Assembly: GCA_031550535.1 (NCBI GenBank)
Contig: JAVBOM010000018.1
Span: 62,001 to 126,000 of the forward strand
Length of the DNA: 64,000 nt
From: Avichristensenella sp031550535
GTDB taxonomy: Bacteria > Bacillota > Clostridia > Christensenellales > Aristaeellaceae
Direction of reading: 5' to 3'
Shown here: positions 8,901 to 17,505 of the stretch, piece by piece
How positions within the stretch are numbered: the first letter of the stretch is position 1
Layout of the letters: each line of letters begins with the position of its first letter
The notes under the pieces: generated by a model
Told to the model about the DNA's origin: nothing
Databases searched by the model: none
Seen by the model: the letters and a program-made list of their open reading frames with translations, nothing else
Program-made: the position numbers and the translations under genes

Positions 8901-9947
8901 TTACCAGGAAGCCTTCGCGGCCTCGTTGACGCAGCCTTGGTGATCCGCGTCCACCTTGGCCGATCCGTGGGTTTTGCTGTTGAGGAAATGGATGCAGAAC
9001 TGCCCGTTGAAGTTGTTGTCCATGATACTCTGCTCGCCGTGCGGCATGCCGTTCATGGAGGCCGCCAGCACGCGCCCGCCGTAGGAGAGCAGCACGGGCC
9101 GCCGGTTCCAGCTCCAACTGCCGCCGTAGACCTTCAGGAGCTTGGCGGTATCGTCCTTGGTCGCGGGCTCCGCGTCCAGGTGGTTGGCACCGTACAGGTG
9201 CTTGCACTTGAGTGTAACGCCAGAGCGCACGTCCTTCAGCGTGAAGTACGCGCCCTTGGGGATCGCGGAGGAGCCGCCGTTGAACCAGTCCAGCTTCTCC
9301 GTCTTGCTACCGCTGCCGCTGGTCGAACCGCTGCTGCCGCTGCCGGTGTCGTTGGACGCCTTCTGCCCAAAGAGCAGCTCGATGGTCACCTTCCCGGCGA
9401 CGCCGTCCGGCGACAGGCTCTTGGATTTCTGATACTTTTTGACCGCCGTTTCCGTTCCTTCGCCAAAAATGCCGTCGCACGACCCGCTGTAATGCCCCAG
9501 AATCTTCAGCGCCTGCTGCAGTTTCTTCACATCATTGCCGCGGTCGCCGAGCCGGGATGTCGCCGGCGCGTTGCCAAGGTCGGAAATTTTGCCGGGGAGG
9601 GATTCGCCGCTGGAGCTGGACGAGGTGTTCGCGCTGCCAGAACTGCCGGAGCTACTGGAACCGCTGGAACTGGCCGGCTTTTTCAGGGACACAAACTTCT
9701 TCGCGGCGTATCCGGAAACCGCGCTGTTGTACTTGACATAGTACCAGTCGCCTTCCTCGCGCAGGATGACGAGCTTTTCACCATTGTCGGCGCAGCGCAG
9801 AATGTCGGCCGTTGTGGAAGGGGACCTTCGGATATACAAACCGGTGGAGGTCACATAGCCCACTTTTTCTTCTGCCGCAAACGCAGCGCCCGCCAGCGCC
9901 AGCAACATCGCCAGCACCAAGGCGAAAGCGATTCTTTTGCGCATCAC
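8901..9947 (-). CDS. Secreted SH3 / peptidoglycan-binding domain protein
   Basis: The 348-residue exported protein has a signal peptide ending AGAAFA, then a bacterial SH3 domain (about 30-90, GLYIRRSPSTTADIL), a Ser/Gly-rich linker, a PG_binding_1 domain (about 130-195, LGDRGNDVKKLQQALKILG...DGIFG), a second Ser/Gly linker and a C-terminal domain of about 120 residues I do not recognise (FCIHFLNSKTHGS, NHLDAEP). A cell-wall role is likely. The C-terminal domain could be catalytic, but no known motif is visible. The start is GTG at 9947 with AGGAGG 9 bases away; the adjacent ATG codon is the alternative. Confidence 0.82.
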   Translation of the reverse strand: MMRKRIAFALVLAMLLALAGAAFAAEEKVGYVTSTGLYIRRSPSTTADILRCADNGEKLVILREEGDWYYVKYNSAVSGYAAKKFVSLKKPASSSGSSSSGSSGSANTSSSSSGESLPGKISDLGNAPATSRLGDRGNDVKKLQQALKILGHYSGSCDGIFGEGTETAVKKYQKSKSLSPDGVAGKVTIELLFGQKASNDTGSGSSGSTSGSGSKTEKLDWFNGGSSAIPKGAYFTLKDVRSGVTLKCKHLYGANHLDAEPATKDDTAKLLKVYGGSWSWNRRPVLLSYGGRVLAASMNGMPHGEQSIMDNNFNGQFCIHFLNSKTHGSAKVDADHQGCVNEAAKASW

Positions 9948-9983
9948 TGCCTCTGTCCTCCTATGGACGATTTTGGTAGGAAT

Positions 9984-10012
9984 AATATATTACAAATGTA
10001 TGTCCTTGTCAA
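9984..10012 (-). promoter_or_regulatory. Sigma-A promoter of the SH3-domain gene
   Basis: On the minus strand: -35 TTGACA (10012-10007), 17 bases, -10 TATATT (9989-9984), about 40 bases before the start codon. Confidence 0.85.
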
Positions 10013-10113
10013 GTGAAACTTGTGTATTCTGCCATTGCGCGGCTATGTGCGCGTGTGCCGCGCACCCCCGGAAACGGGAACACGCGGCACGTAGGCAGAG
10101 CCATAAAGGCTTG

Positions 10114-10719
10114 CTATTCAATGGTTCTAAACGAGGAGAACGGCCAGGCGACCAGGCGAACATGCCCGACGATCTGATCGCGCGTGAGCTGGCCCACGGA
10201 GGACACGTGGCTGTCGTTGGAATGGGACCGGTTGTCGCCCATCACAAAGTAGTGCCCCTCGCGGATCGTTTGTTCAGGCATCTCGTAATTGGGCCTGTAG
10301 TCCAGATACTCCTCTTCGTATTTCTCGCCGTTAACGTACAAATACCCTTCGCGCACGGCCACGGTATCCCCCGGAACGCCGACGACGCGCTTGACAAAGT
10401 TGGTGCTGCCGCGGTCGGGATAATGGCAGATGACGACATCAAACCGATCCGGATCGCTAAAGAGGTAATCGTACTTGGTGACGATCATATATTCATTGTT
10501 GTGCAAGGTGTTGAGCATGGATTCACCGTCCACGCGCACCGGTTCGAATACAAACGTCCGGATGAGCAGCGCCGCGGCCACGGCGACCACGACGACCAGA
10601 ATCCACTCCATCACCTCGCGTCCCACCGACTTCTTCTTCTCCGTTCCTTCCGCTTGGGCCGGCTCCTGCGCCACGCCCTGCTCGGCCTGCTCCTGCGGCT
10701 GATCCCGCAAATCGGTCAT
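10114..10719 (-). CDS. lepB: Signal peptidase I (paralogue 1)
   Basis: This membrane serine protease removes signal peptides. Of its 201 residues the first 30 are charged and cytoplasmic, one membrane segment follows (WILVVVVAVAAALLI), then the catalytic Ser in DGESMLNTL and the catalytic Lys in FVKRVVGVPGD, and finally the MGDNRSHSNDS box. The start overlaps the stop of the upstream DUF951 gene (ATGA), so they are cotranscribed. A second signal peptidase gene lies directly upstream. Confidence 0.95.
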   Translation of the reverse strand: MTDLRDQPQEQAEQGVAQEPAQAEGTEKKKSVGREVMEWILVVVVAVAAALLIRTFVFEPVRVDGESMLNTLHNNEYMIVTKYDYLFSDPDRFDVVICHYPDRGSTNFVKRVVGVPGDTVAVREGYLYVNGEKYEEEYLDYRPNYEMPEQTIREGHYFVMGDNRSHSNDSHVSSVGQLTRDQIVGHVRLVAWPFSSFRTIE

Positions 10720-10937
10720 TCTATTTCGTCTCCTTTCCCAATCGTCCCCGCTTCCGGCCGCGTGGCAAGCCGCTTAACGCGCTTGAAAAAAGTCTCGCGG
10801 TCCATCATCACAATGCGAGAACAGCCCGTGCAGCGGATTTTGATGTCCGCTCCCGTGCGGATAACCGTCCAGAGGTCCGTTCCGCACGGATGCGGCTTGC
10901 GCATCTGCACGATGTCCCCAAGCTGTACGTTATCCAT
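10716..10937 (-). CDS. DUF951 family protein
   Basis: The 73-residue protein begins MDNVQLGDIVQMRKPHPCG and contains CTGCSR and MMDRETFFKRVKR, the pattern of DUF951, a small protein widespread in Firmicutes with unknown function. The start at 10937 is preceded by GGAGGTGA. The longer open frame upstream runs only through two tandem family A repeats and is not supported. Translation is coupled to lepB. Confidence 0.9.
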   Translation of the reverse strand: MDNVQLGDIVQMRKPHPCGTDLWTVIRTGADIKIRCTGCSRIVMMDRETFFKRVKRLATRPEAGTIGKGDEIE

Positions 10938-10955
10938 CCGGTCACCTCCGCAACG

Positions 10956-11013
10956 AGGTAGGGATTCCTGCGGAATCCCCTTATGGCGCCCGATTCTTTG
11001 AATCAGCGCCGCC
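10956..11013. repeat. Family A repeat (leader of DUF951-lepB, copy 1)
   Basis: Full-length 58 bp copy in the untranslated leader. The stems GGATTCC/GGAATCC and GATT/AATC with GGCGC/GCGCC are intact. Relative to the downstream gene the orientation is opposite to that of the genic copies. Confidence 0.9.
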
Positions 11014-11018
11014 ACTTG

Positions 11019-11076
11019 AGGTAGGGATTCCTGCGGAATCCCCTTATGGCGCCCGATTTCCTCAATCAGCGCCACC
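11019..11076. repeat. Family A repeat (leader of DUF951-lepB, copy 2)
   Basis: A second full-length copy 5 bases from the first, nearly identical except in the loop of one hairpin. Both lie between the promoter at 11087-11115 and the DUF951 start, so they are transcribed. Confidence 0.9.
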
Positions 11077-11086
11077 GCCAAGGTGT

Positions 11087-11115
11087 AGTATACCATGCAA
11101 CACGCTTGTATTCAA
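11087..11115 (-). promoter_or_regulatory. Sigma-A promoter of DUF951-lepB
   Basis: On the minus strand: -35 TTGAAT, 17-base spacer, -10 TATACT (11092-11087). Transcripts would begin just before the two tandem family A copies. Confidence 0.75.
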
Positions 11116-11126
11116 GCGGGCGCACG

Positions 11127-11693
11127 CTATTGTACAGCACGCATATCCGACAGCGGCCAGGCGACGCAGCGCACCTTGCCCGTGATCTGGCCGCGCGTGA
11201 GCTGGCCCACGTAGTGGCTGTCGTTGGAGGACGGGCGGTTGTCGCCCAACACAAAATAACACCCCTCGTCCACCGTCACTTCTTCCATCTCGTAGTTCGG
11301 CCGGTTGGTGATGTACGGCTCGTCGACCGCCTCGCCGTTGACATACAGCAGCCCGTCATGGATGGCGACCGTGTCCCCCGGAATGCCGACGATGCGCTTG
11401 ACAAAGCTCGTCATGCCGCGATCCGGATAGTGGCACGTAACCACGTCGAACCGCTGGGGGTCGCCGAGCAGGTATTCGAACTTGGTCACGATCATGAAAT
11501 CGTTATCGTGCAGCGTGTTCATCATCGATGTGCCTTCCACGCGCACCGGCGCGGCGATCAGCGTGGTGATGAACAGTGCGATCGCCCCGGCGGTCACGAG
11601 GGTACGAACCCAGTCGCGCACCTCCCGGACGAGCTTTGCCTTTTTTTGTTTTTTCGCGTCCGCTTCCCGCAGGCCGCCCTGTATTTCCGCCAT
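11127..11693 (-). CDS. Signal peptidase I (paralogue 2)
   Basis: The 188-residue protein is a close paralogue of the signal peptidase at 10114: a short charged N-terminus, a membrane segment (LVTAGAIALFITTLIAA), the catalytic Ser in EGTSMMNTL and the catalytic Lys in FVKRIVGIPGD, and LGDNRPSSNDS. Both copies keep every catalytic residue, so both should be active. It has its own promoter at 11740-11769, and a promoter for the next operon follows its stop codon. Confidence 0.95.
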   Translation of the reverse strand: MAEIQGGLREADAKKQKKAKLVREVRDWVRTLVTAGAIALFITTLIAAPVRVEGTSMMNTLHDNDFMIVTKFEYLLGDPQRFDVVTCHYPDRGMTSFVKRIVGIPGDTVAIHDGLLYVNGEAVDEPYITNRPNYEMEEVTVDEGCYFVLGDNRPSSNDSHYVGQLTRGQITGKVRCVAWPLSDMRAVQ

Positions 11694-11739
11694 ATCCGGT
11701 ACCCCCTTGCCCGATCAGGTGTTCACAGTTTTCTACGGA

Positions 11740-11769
11740 AGTATACCATGGCGCACGTCTGGACATCAA
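11740..11769 (-). promoter_or_regulatory. Sigma-A promoter of the second signal peptidase
   Basis: On the minus strand: -35 TTGATG (11769-11764), 18 bases, -10 TATACT (11745-11740). Confidence 0.75.
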
Positions 11770-11909
11770 TGGACGTACCTGGAACAATTGGCGCTCATTT
11801 GTAAAAATAATGTGAAAACGTGAAAAAAACCGGTTGTTTTGGCGCGGTTATCCTATCTCCGTGCCAGCCATCCAGTCATGACCGGCCCGCGCTGATCCTG
11901 GGCGAACAC

Positions 11910-11941
11910 AATGACGCCCGGCTGCGCAGCCGGGCGTCATT
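11910..11941. terminator. Perfect 32-bp palindrome, terminator of the operon ending at 12038
   Basis: AATGACGCCCGGCTGC is followed directly by its reverse complement. It stands about 100 bases after the stop of the enolase-superfamily gene, with a weakly T-rich tail on the minus strand. The rest of the 344-base gap (11694-12037) shows only the promoter above. Confidence 0.7.
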
Positions 11942-12037
11942 GCGTCCGCCATCCTTGGCCGGCGTCCGGAGTCTCGTTTCAAAAATTTCCAAACGGGAAA
12001 GAAAAACGGGTCGCAAGCATCGAAAACCGCCGGCGAA

Positions 12038-13237
12038 TCAGATTGTAAACTCCGTGATCTCCGCACTGTGCGTGATTCGCTCCATATCCAGATCCTCGCC
12101 CAGTCCCGGGGTGTCGTTCAGGCGGAGGAACCCGTCCTCGCCGATGCGGTTTTCCCGGAAGAACGCCGTTTTCCCGCCAATGGAATGGATCAGCACCTCG
12201 CAGTACGGGCTGATGTCCGGCGGCATGGCCGCCACGACGTGCAGCGCCGGCATCAGCGCGTGGCCGTGCGGGATGAACGTGGTCTGGTACATTTCACACA
12301 GGTCGCCGATGCGCATCGCCTCCGTGATGCCGCCGCACCATTCCGGGTCGGACTGCATCACCGCGACAAGCCCCTCCTCCAGGAACGGCTTGACCTCCAT
12401 GCGCGTGTACAGGTGCTCGCCCGTGGAGAGCGGGATCGCGGTTTCCTGCCGCAGGTGGCGGTATCCGTCCAGCATGTGCGGGCGCAGGACTTCCTCCACC
12501 CACATGGGATGCGCGTCCTCCAGCCTGCGCAGCATGTCCCGCGCGTAGGGCAGCGTCCAGCCCATCCAGCAGTCAAACGCCAGGCCGTAGTCGTCGCCCA
12601 CCGCCTCCCGCACGGCATACGCCATGTCCAGGTTCTTGCGCATGCCCTCCGTGCCGGAGGACGGCCCGTGCCGGAAAAACCACTTCTGCGCGGCAGCGCC
12701 CTCGGCTTTGAGCATACGGGCGGTCTCCGCCGCCGCTTTCGGCTCCACCGGGAAACCGAGCGCGCTGATGTACGGCCGGACACGGCCGCGCCCGCCGCCC
12801 AGCAGCTTGTACACCGGCTGGCCGAGTATTTTGCCCTTCAGGTCCCACAGGGCGATGTCCACGGTGCTGATGGCCATGAGCATCACGCCCGCGCGGCTGT
12901 GGCGGTCAAACCGGCTCAGAATGTCCCAGATGAGGCGATTTTCCAGCGGGTCGCGGCCAATGAGGTGCCCCGCCAGCCCGTCCACCGCCGTCAAGAGCTG
13001 GCTGCGGTACGCGATGGGACCGTGGACACCCTCCACACCTTCGTCCGTGGTGATTACCAAAAACGCGCCGGTGAGCTGGCCGTCCTTGTAGCCCCCCGGG
13101 CCGCGCACATTCGAGCGCCGCCGGTCGGTCGCGTATTCCTCGTATATGTCCAGCGGACCGACGTTTCGCTCGCCGGACGGGTACTTGGATTGGAACGGAA
13201 TCGTGTGGCGCATCAGGCGCAGGCCGGTAATTTTCAT
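12038..13237 (-). CDS. Enolase-superfamily acid-sugar dehydratase (mandelate racemase subgroup)
   Basis: The 399-residue protein has the superfamily metal-ligand set: Asp in AFDCWMGW, Glu in WVEEVLRP, Glu in STGEHLY, and a late catalytic His in FIPHGHALMPALH. DCWM together with GEH and PHG recalls L-rhamnonate and other sugar-acid dehydratases, which convert an aldonate to its 2-keto-3-deoxy form; the substrate is not certain. The start at 13237 has AAGGGAG at 7 bases. It is the last gene of the 12-22 kb sugar operon, separated from the glycosidase-like gene by a family B repeat. Confidence 0.85.
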   Translation of the reverse strand: MKITGLRLMRHTIPFQSKYPSGERNVGPLDIYEEYATDRRRSNVRGPGGYKDGQLTGAFLVITTDEGVEGVHGPIAYRSQLLTAVDGLAGHLIGRDPLENRLIWDILSRFDRHSRAGVMLMAISTVDIALWDLKGKILGQPVYKLLGGGRGRVRPYISALGFPVEPKAAAETARMLKAEGAAAQKWFFRHGPSSGTEGMRKNLDMAYAVREAVGDDYGLAFDCWMGWTLPYARDMLRRLEDAHPMWVEEVLRPHMLDGYRHLRQETAIPLSTGEHLYTRMEVKPFLEEGLVAVMQSDPEWCGGITEAMRIGDLCEMYQTTFIPHGHALMPALHVVAAMPPDISPYCEVLIHSIGGKTAFFRENRIGEDGFLRLNDTPGLGEDLDMERITHSAEITEFTI

Positions 13238-13317
13238 GGGCGGACTCCCTTCTCGCAGACAATTTCGTTTGGGCAACGCCCCCCTCAGAGAGCGCGAGAG
13301 GCCGCAGCCTTTCGCAT

Positions 13318-13479
13318 ATAATCAGACCCGGCGGCATGTACGGTGGGTCTGTGATCCCAGAGCCAGTCCCGCAGGACTGGTGGAGGGATCAATACATGCA
13401 GTCCCGGCGCCGCCCGGAACGTCCGCAGACGTTCAGGCGCCGGGTCATTCCCCAGGGCGATTTCAAACGAAATCGCCCT
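13318..13479. repeat. Family B repeat, copy 1
   Basis: About 160 bp matching the reverse complement of 45844-46025. It contains three small hairpins, CCAGTCC/GGACTGG, GAACGTC/GACGTTC and AGGGCGATTTC/GAAATCGCCCT, the first two with CGCA loops. The other copy keeps the pairing with different bases in two of the stems. Confidence 0.8.
13454..13479 (-). terminator. Hairpin overlapping the stop of the glycosidase-like gene
   Basis: AGGGCGATTTC pairs with GAAATCGCCCT around a 4-base loop that contains part of the TGA stop codon (13463-13465). It is the outer hairpin of family B and may act as a transcription stop or mRNA 3' end between two genes of the operon. It has no clear T-run. Confidence 0.5.
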
Positions 13480-15667
13480 GCCTTTTCTCGTGTCTCCCTT
13501 CGGCGTACCGAATATCCGCATCCACCTCGTCCAGGAACAGCCGCCAGTGGAACGGCTGCGTGCCCAGGGAGACGAGCGGCACCTCCTGGTAGTGCGCCTC
13601 GGTGATCTCCACCAGGCGGCGCCAGTGCGCCTTGGCGTGCGGCTCGTCCAGCCAGCGGACGGCTTCCCGCCGCTGTTCCGGATCGTGGTTGCGGAGATAC
13701 ACGGACATCGCCGCCGCCGCGCGCAGCTTGCAGGCCAGGTACCGGCTCAGCGCGACCCACGCGCGGATGTCCGCCACCTCACATTCCAGCGCGCCCTCGG
13801 CGACGGGCACGGCGTCCAGCGCCTCTTCCGCCCTGTCCGCGTCCGCATCCAGGCCGTCCGCCACGTCCAGCGGCGTCACCTTGCCCGGTAGCGCCGCGCG
13901 GCCCGCCTTCGCCCCGCCGTCCATGCGCCCCACCACCCGGTCCGCGTACTCGCTGGCGCTCAGCCAGTCCGGGTCCAGCGGTTCGCACTTCATCAGGTGT
14001 TCCAGCGTGATGAAGCTGCGCCCGGGCGCGTACCCGTTGAAGCCCCAGTCCGTGAACATGCGGGCGTCAAACCGCGTGGAGATGAACCCCTCGCTGTAGA
14101 GCGAGAAGTCCCATGTCGCGGCGTGGAACGTGGCCAGGGCCATGGGCATGTTGCACGCGTGGCGGTACGCGCGGAGCAGCGCGTGTCCCGCGTGCGGCCA
14201 TTTTTCGCCCAGCCCGTGCCGCCGCTCGATGTCCCGCGCGAACACGCTGTCGGGCGTGTCGGGGTCGAACAGCAGACGGCCCCAAATCATGTAGAACAGC
14301 CGGTTCTTCTCAAACGCGTAACGCCAGTCCATGTGCGGGTGATCCGGGTGGTGGCTGTAGTCCTTGGCCGGGATGATCCCTTCCGACCCGATGAAATACC
14401 CGCCCACGTACGCCTTGTCATTCTCCCGGATGTGCGCGCGCACGAAGTCCGGCTGTGCCCACCGCAGCACGAAGAAATCCTCGTTGCGCACCATCAGCGC
14501 CATTTTGTAGTTTTTCGGTTCCGGCTCCCAGTACCCCTTCAACAGGTCGCGCACGTGCGCCGCGCCGCCCGCCGACTGCCGCGTCACGCCGTGCGCGGCA
14601 AGGAACTGCGGCGAGGAATACCCGTGCGAGAAGTTATACTTGATCTCCAGCCACGTCGGATGCGGCAGCGGCGGCAGGTTCGCGCTCTCGATGGCCGCAC
14701 GGGTGACCGTCGCGCCCGTGTTGGCGGAGAACGGCGCGCGGCGGAGAATTTCCACCGGGCGGCTCGCCTGCCGCACGGCCTCGTAGTACACACGGCCGTG
14801 GAACGCCTCGCGCTCCGCCGGCGTCATGCCGTCCATGTGCTCGCCCAGCGACGTGCCGATGCCGGCCAGATCCGGGTACTCGTCGATGATCTGGGTGACG
14901 CACTCGCGCAGGTATTGCTCCACCTCGGGCGTCGTGTACGCCATGCCCCAATGGATGGAATCGTTGTTGGCGCGCGCGTCGTAGTGCCTGCGGAAGCCCT
15001 CGGACACGAACGTGTTCATGCTCATCACGAACGGCCGGATGCACCGCGCCTTGCACCGGCTGAACAGCCCGTTCCAGAACGCGCGCCACACGTCCAGTTC
15101 CGCGTCGGTCATCTCGGTCGCGAGCGGGAAGGACTTGGCGCGCGTCATGAACTGATACGGGAACACGTTCCACAGCGTCAGCACGTTGAAGCGGTGTTCG
15201 GCCATCATGTCCAGGAACGCGTCCCAGAAGGACAAATCCTTGACCGTATCCGTGTGGATCGTCACGCTCAGGTTCGTGCGGTAGCAAGACCACGGCAGGT
15301 TGAACTTGATCGCGCGGAAGGCGAACCTTGGCGCGACCGTGCGGGGAGCGACCGTGGCCAGCGCGCCGCCGTCCTTCACGTGGCGCGTCACCTCGTCCAG
15401 CCCGTAGCACAGTCCGGGGATGTCCCGCGCGAGAATCCCGACGCGGCCACCCTGATTGGTGAGGATAAACCCTTCCCCGCCGGGCGGCGGTTCGGGGTCT
15501 GTTTCCGCGAGCAGGCGCGCGGTGACGGCGATGGGTTCGCCGGTTCCGTTCCTTTCGCCCCAGACGACGCGGGCGGGTTCGCCCGCCTCGCTCAGCGCCG
15601 CCCGCAGCCGCTCCGCCCACCAGCGTAAGGCGGTGTTCCCGCTGTCGCCGATCATCTGTATCGTCAT
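13463..15667 (-). CDS. Large glycosidase-like protein of unknown specificity
   Basis: The 734-residue cytoplasmic protein has no signal peptide. The N-terminal about 120 residues (GRVGILARDIPGLCYGLDEV) look like the small alpha/beta domain that precedes the barrel in GH20/GH67-type glycosidases. The middle has barrel-like motifs (FLDMMAEHRFNVLTLWNVFPYQFM, GIGTSLGEHMDGM) with several candidate acidic residues. The start overlaps the stop of the QueG-like gene (ATGA), so they are coupled. The last residues (RQGDFV) are encoded by the edge of a family B repeat, so the natural C-terminus may have been altered. A uronidase or hexosaminidase is possible; neither can be shown. Confidence 0.65.
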   Translation of the reverse strand: MTIQMIGDSGNTALRWWAERLRAALSEAGEPARVVWGERNGTGEPIAVTARLLAETDPEPPPGGEGFILTNQGGRVGILARDIPGLCYGLDEVTRHVKDGGALATVAPRTVAPRFAFRAIKFNLPWSCYRTNLSVTIHTDTVKDLSFWDAFLDMMAEHRFNVLTLWNVFPYQFMTRAKSFPLATEMTDAELDVWRAFWNGLFSRCKARCIRPFVMSMNTFVSEGFRRHYDARANNDSIHWGMAYTTPEVEQYLRECVTQIIDEYPDLAGIGTSLGEHMDGMTPAEREAFHGRVYYEAVRQASRPVEILRRAPFSANTGATVTRAAIESANLPPLPHPTWLEIKYNFSHGYSSPQFLAAHGVTRQSAGGAAHVRDLLKGYWEPEPKNYKMALMVRNEDFFVLRWAQPDFVRAHIRENDKAYVGGYFIGSEGIIPAKDYSHHPDHPHMDWRYAFEKNRLFYMIWGRLLFDPDTPDSVFARDIERRHGLGEKWPHAGHALLRAYRHACNMPMALATFHAATWDFSLYSEGFISTRFDARMFTDWGFNGYAPGRSFITLEHLMKCEPLDPDWLSASEYADRVVGRMDGGAKAGRAALPGKVTPLDVADGLDADADRAEEALDAVPVAEGALECEVADIRAWVALSRYLACKLRAAAAMSVYLRNHDPEQRREAVRWLDEPHAKAHWRRLVEITEAHYQEVPLVSLGTQPFHWRLFLDEVDADIRYAEGRHEKRQGDFV

Positions 15668-16605
15668 GGTTGCTGCTCCCCGCTCTCGTATTGCATCTTC
15701 ACCGGCGTAACTTTCCAGCGCGGCTTGGAGATGAGCGGCGCGTTGAACTTCGTCTCGATGCGGTTCGTCTTTTCCAGGTGATCCAGGCACGACCGGATGC
15801 AGCCCCGGCCCGCGCAGATGCCCAGCGTGTGGAACCGATTCAGCATGCCCTGGTGATAGCTGGGGCGCTCGCCCGGCTTTTCCGTGCCTTTCCAGAAGGG
15901 CGACCACTCGGGCGCGTTGCCGGGGTGCACAAAGCCGCACGCCTTGGTATCCAGCGCCGCGTGGCAGTACGTGCAGTCCTCCACCTGGATTTTTGTGCTC
16001 CGCTCTGTGCCGATGGCCTTTGCCTCGCACTCCCTGACGCAGAGCTGGCAGCCGTCGCAGATCTTGCCGCGGAACAGTGGCGTGGGCGTCAGTTCCGCGT
16101 CGGTGAACACGGCGAACACGCGTTGCCGGGGGCCGTACTGCGGGGACAGCAGCAGCTTGTGGTGGCCGAGCTCGCCCAGGCCGCAGCACACGCCGATCAT
16201 GCGCAGCGACACGATGCCGTCCGGGCCGGTGGCGTGCTCGGGTCGGAGCTTCTGGCCCAGGTTGTGGCTGAAGGGGTTGTGCACGGAGATGGCCGTGTGC
16301 CCCAGTTCTTCTAAATACAGCACGATCTGGCGTATGAGGCGCGGGGCCTCCACGTCGTTCATGTACCAATAGTTGTCCACATTGTACGCCTGCCAGTACG
16401 TGCCTTCCTCAATGGCCATCAGCGCGCCGCGCGACTGCAGCATGCCCAGCGCGATCACAGACCGCGTAATCGGCAGGATGCTGCGCGGGTGCACCTCCGG
16501 TGGCGCGTTGTCCCAGCGTTCGATATTGCCAAACCCCACGAGCGACGCGCCCTCCTGCCGGGCCAGGCGCTCAATGGATTGCGTAAGGGACTGTGTGTTG
16601 GTCAT
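15664..16605 (-). CDS. QueG-like 4Fe-4S iron-sulfur protein
   Basis: The 313-residue protein resembles epoxyqueuosine reductase and reductive-dehalogenase-type proteins: an N-terminal domain followed by a ferredoxin motif CDGCQLCVRECEAKAI (about 190-205) and further cysteines (VEDCTYCHAAL, CAGRGCIRSC). It sits in a sugar operon instead of near tRNA-modification genes and has extra cysteines, so true QueG activity is doubtful; a redox enzyme acting on a sugar-derived or cobalamin-dependent substrate is possible. The start at 16605 has GGGGTGA upstream; the open frame extends much further without support. Confidence 0.72.
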   Translation of the reverse strand: MTNTQSLTQSIERLARQEGASLVGFGNIERWDNAPPEVHPRSILPITRSVIALGMLQSRGALMAIEEGTYWQAYNVDNYWYMNDVEAPRLIRQIVLYLEELGHTAISVHNPFSHNLGQKLRPEHATGPDGIVSLRMIGVCCGLGELGHHKLLLSPQYGPRQRVFAVFTDAELTPTPLFRGKICDGCQLCVRECEAKAIGTERSTKIQVEDCTYCHAALDTKACGFVHPGNAPEWSPFWKGTEKPGERPSYHQGMLNRFHTLGICAGRGCIRSCLDHLEKTNRIETKFNAPLISKPRWKVTPVKMQYESGEQQP

Positions 16606-16610
16606 GGAAA

Positions 16611-17492
16611 TCACCCCTTCACCGCGCCGAGCATAACGCCCTTGACGAAATATTTCTGCAAAAATGGATACACACATAAGATGGGGGCCATGGACAGGAC
16701 GATCGACGCCATGCGGATGGTCTCCTGCGGCAGAACCCGCTCGTCGCCCGCCGCGGCGGACGAGGCCACGCCGACGGCCTGCGAGTCGATGACCAGGGAC
16801 TTCACCAGCACCTGCAGCGTCCACTTTTTGGGGTCGGTGAGGTAAATCAGCGCGTTCATGTATGTGTTCCAGTGGCCGACGGCGAAAAACAGCGTGAACG
16901 CGGCGATGGAGGGTAGGGAGAGCGGCAGCACGATGCGGATGAAGCTCATCAGCTCATTGCAGCCGTCAATCGTGGCCGATTCTTCCAGTTCCCGGGGAAG
17001 CGATTCCATGAAGGAGCGTACGACAATCAGGCTCCACGAGTTGGTCAGCCCCCCCAGGATCAGCGCGAAGTAGCTGTTCATCAGGCCGATGTTCTTAATC
17101 AGCAGGTAGTTGGGCACGAGGCCCACGCTGAAGATCAGGTAGAACACGATCAGCGACAGCATCACCCGACGGAACGGCAGCGTTTTTTTTGTCAGCGCGT
17201 ACGCGTAGGTGAACGTGGCGACCAGGTTGAACAGCGTGCCGGCCAGCGTGATGAAGGCCGTGGATTTCAGCGCGTTCATGAACGAGTTGGTCGACAGGAT
17301 GTACGAATACGCGGCCAGGGACAGCTTTTGCGGGTAGAGCTGAAACCTGAGCGGGATGTACACCGAAGGGTCGGTGAAGGAAATGGAAATCACATACAGC
17401 AGCGGGATCACGCACACGAGCGAGATCAGCGCGATCACGGCGTAGTTGACATAATCCCAGAAGGTCATCCGCTTGCGAAGCTGAAAACTCAT
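16611..17492 (-). CDS. Carbohydrate ABC transporter permease (YtcP/LplC type)
   Basis: The 293-residue inner-membrane protein has six predicted segments and the EAA loop EESATIDGCNELMSFIRIVLPL that contacts the ATPase. The C-terminal FLQKYFVKGVMLGAVKG is typical of YtcP/LplC. It pairs with the LplB-type permease upstream and the binding protein at 20883. No ATPase gene is nearby; such systems normally share an MsmX-like ATPase encoded elsewhere. Confidence 0.93.
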   Translation of the reverse strand: MSFQLRKRMTFWDYVNYAVIALISLVCVIPLLYVISISFTDPSVYIPLRFQLYPQKLSLAAYSYILSTNSFMNALKSTAFITLAGTLFNLVATFTYAYALTKKTLPFRRVMLSLIVFYLIFSVGLVPNYLLIKNIGLMNSYFALILGGLTNSWSLIVVRSFMESLPRELEESATIDGCNELMSFIRIVLPLSLPSIAAFTLFFAVGHWNTYMNALIYLTDPKKWTLQVLVKSLVIDSQAVGVASSAAAGDERVLPQETIRMASIVLSMAPILCVYPFLQKYFVKGVMLGAVKG

Positions 17493-17505
17493 CGGTCACA
17501 CCCCC

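Noticed and set aside
10956..11076. CRISPR-like array from the two tandem repeats
   Set aside because: Only two units with a 5-base spacer, and the same unit is dispersed singly elsewhere.
10938..11096. 53-residue N-terminal extension of DUF951
   Set aside because: The codons come only from two family A repeats and the ribosome site at the internal ATG is clear.
15668..16369. Extension of the glycosidase-like frame to 968 residues
   Set aside because: It lies over the QueG-like gene in another frame; the ATGA overlap at 15664-15667 gives the real start.
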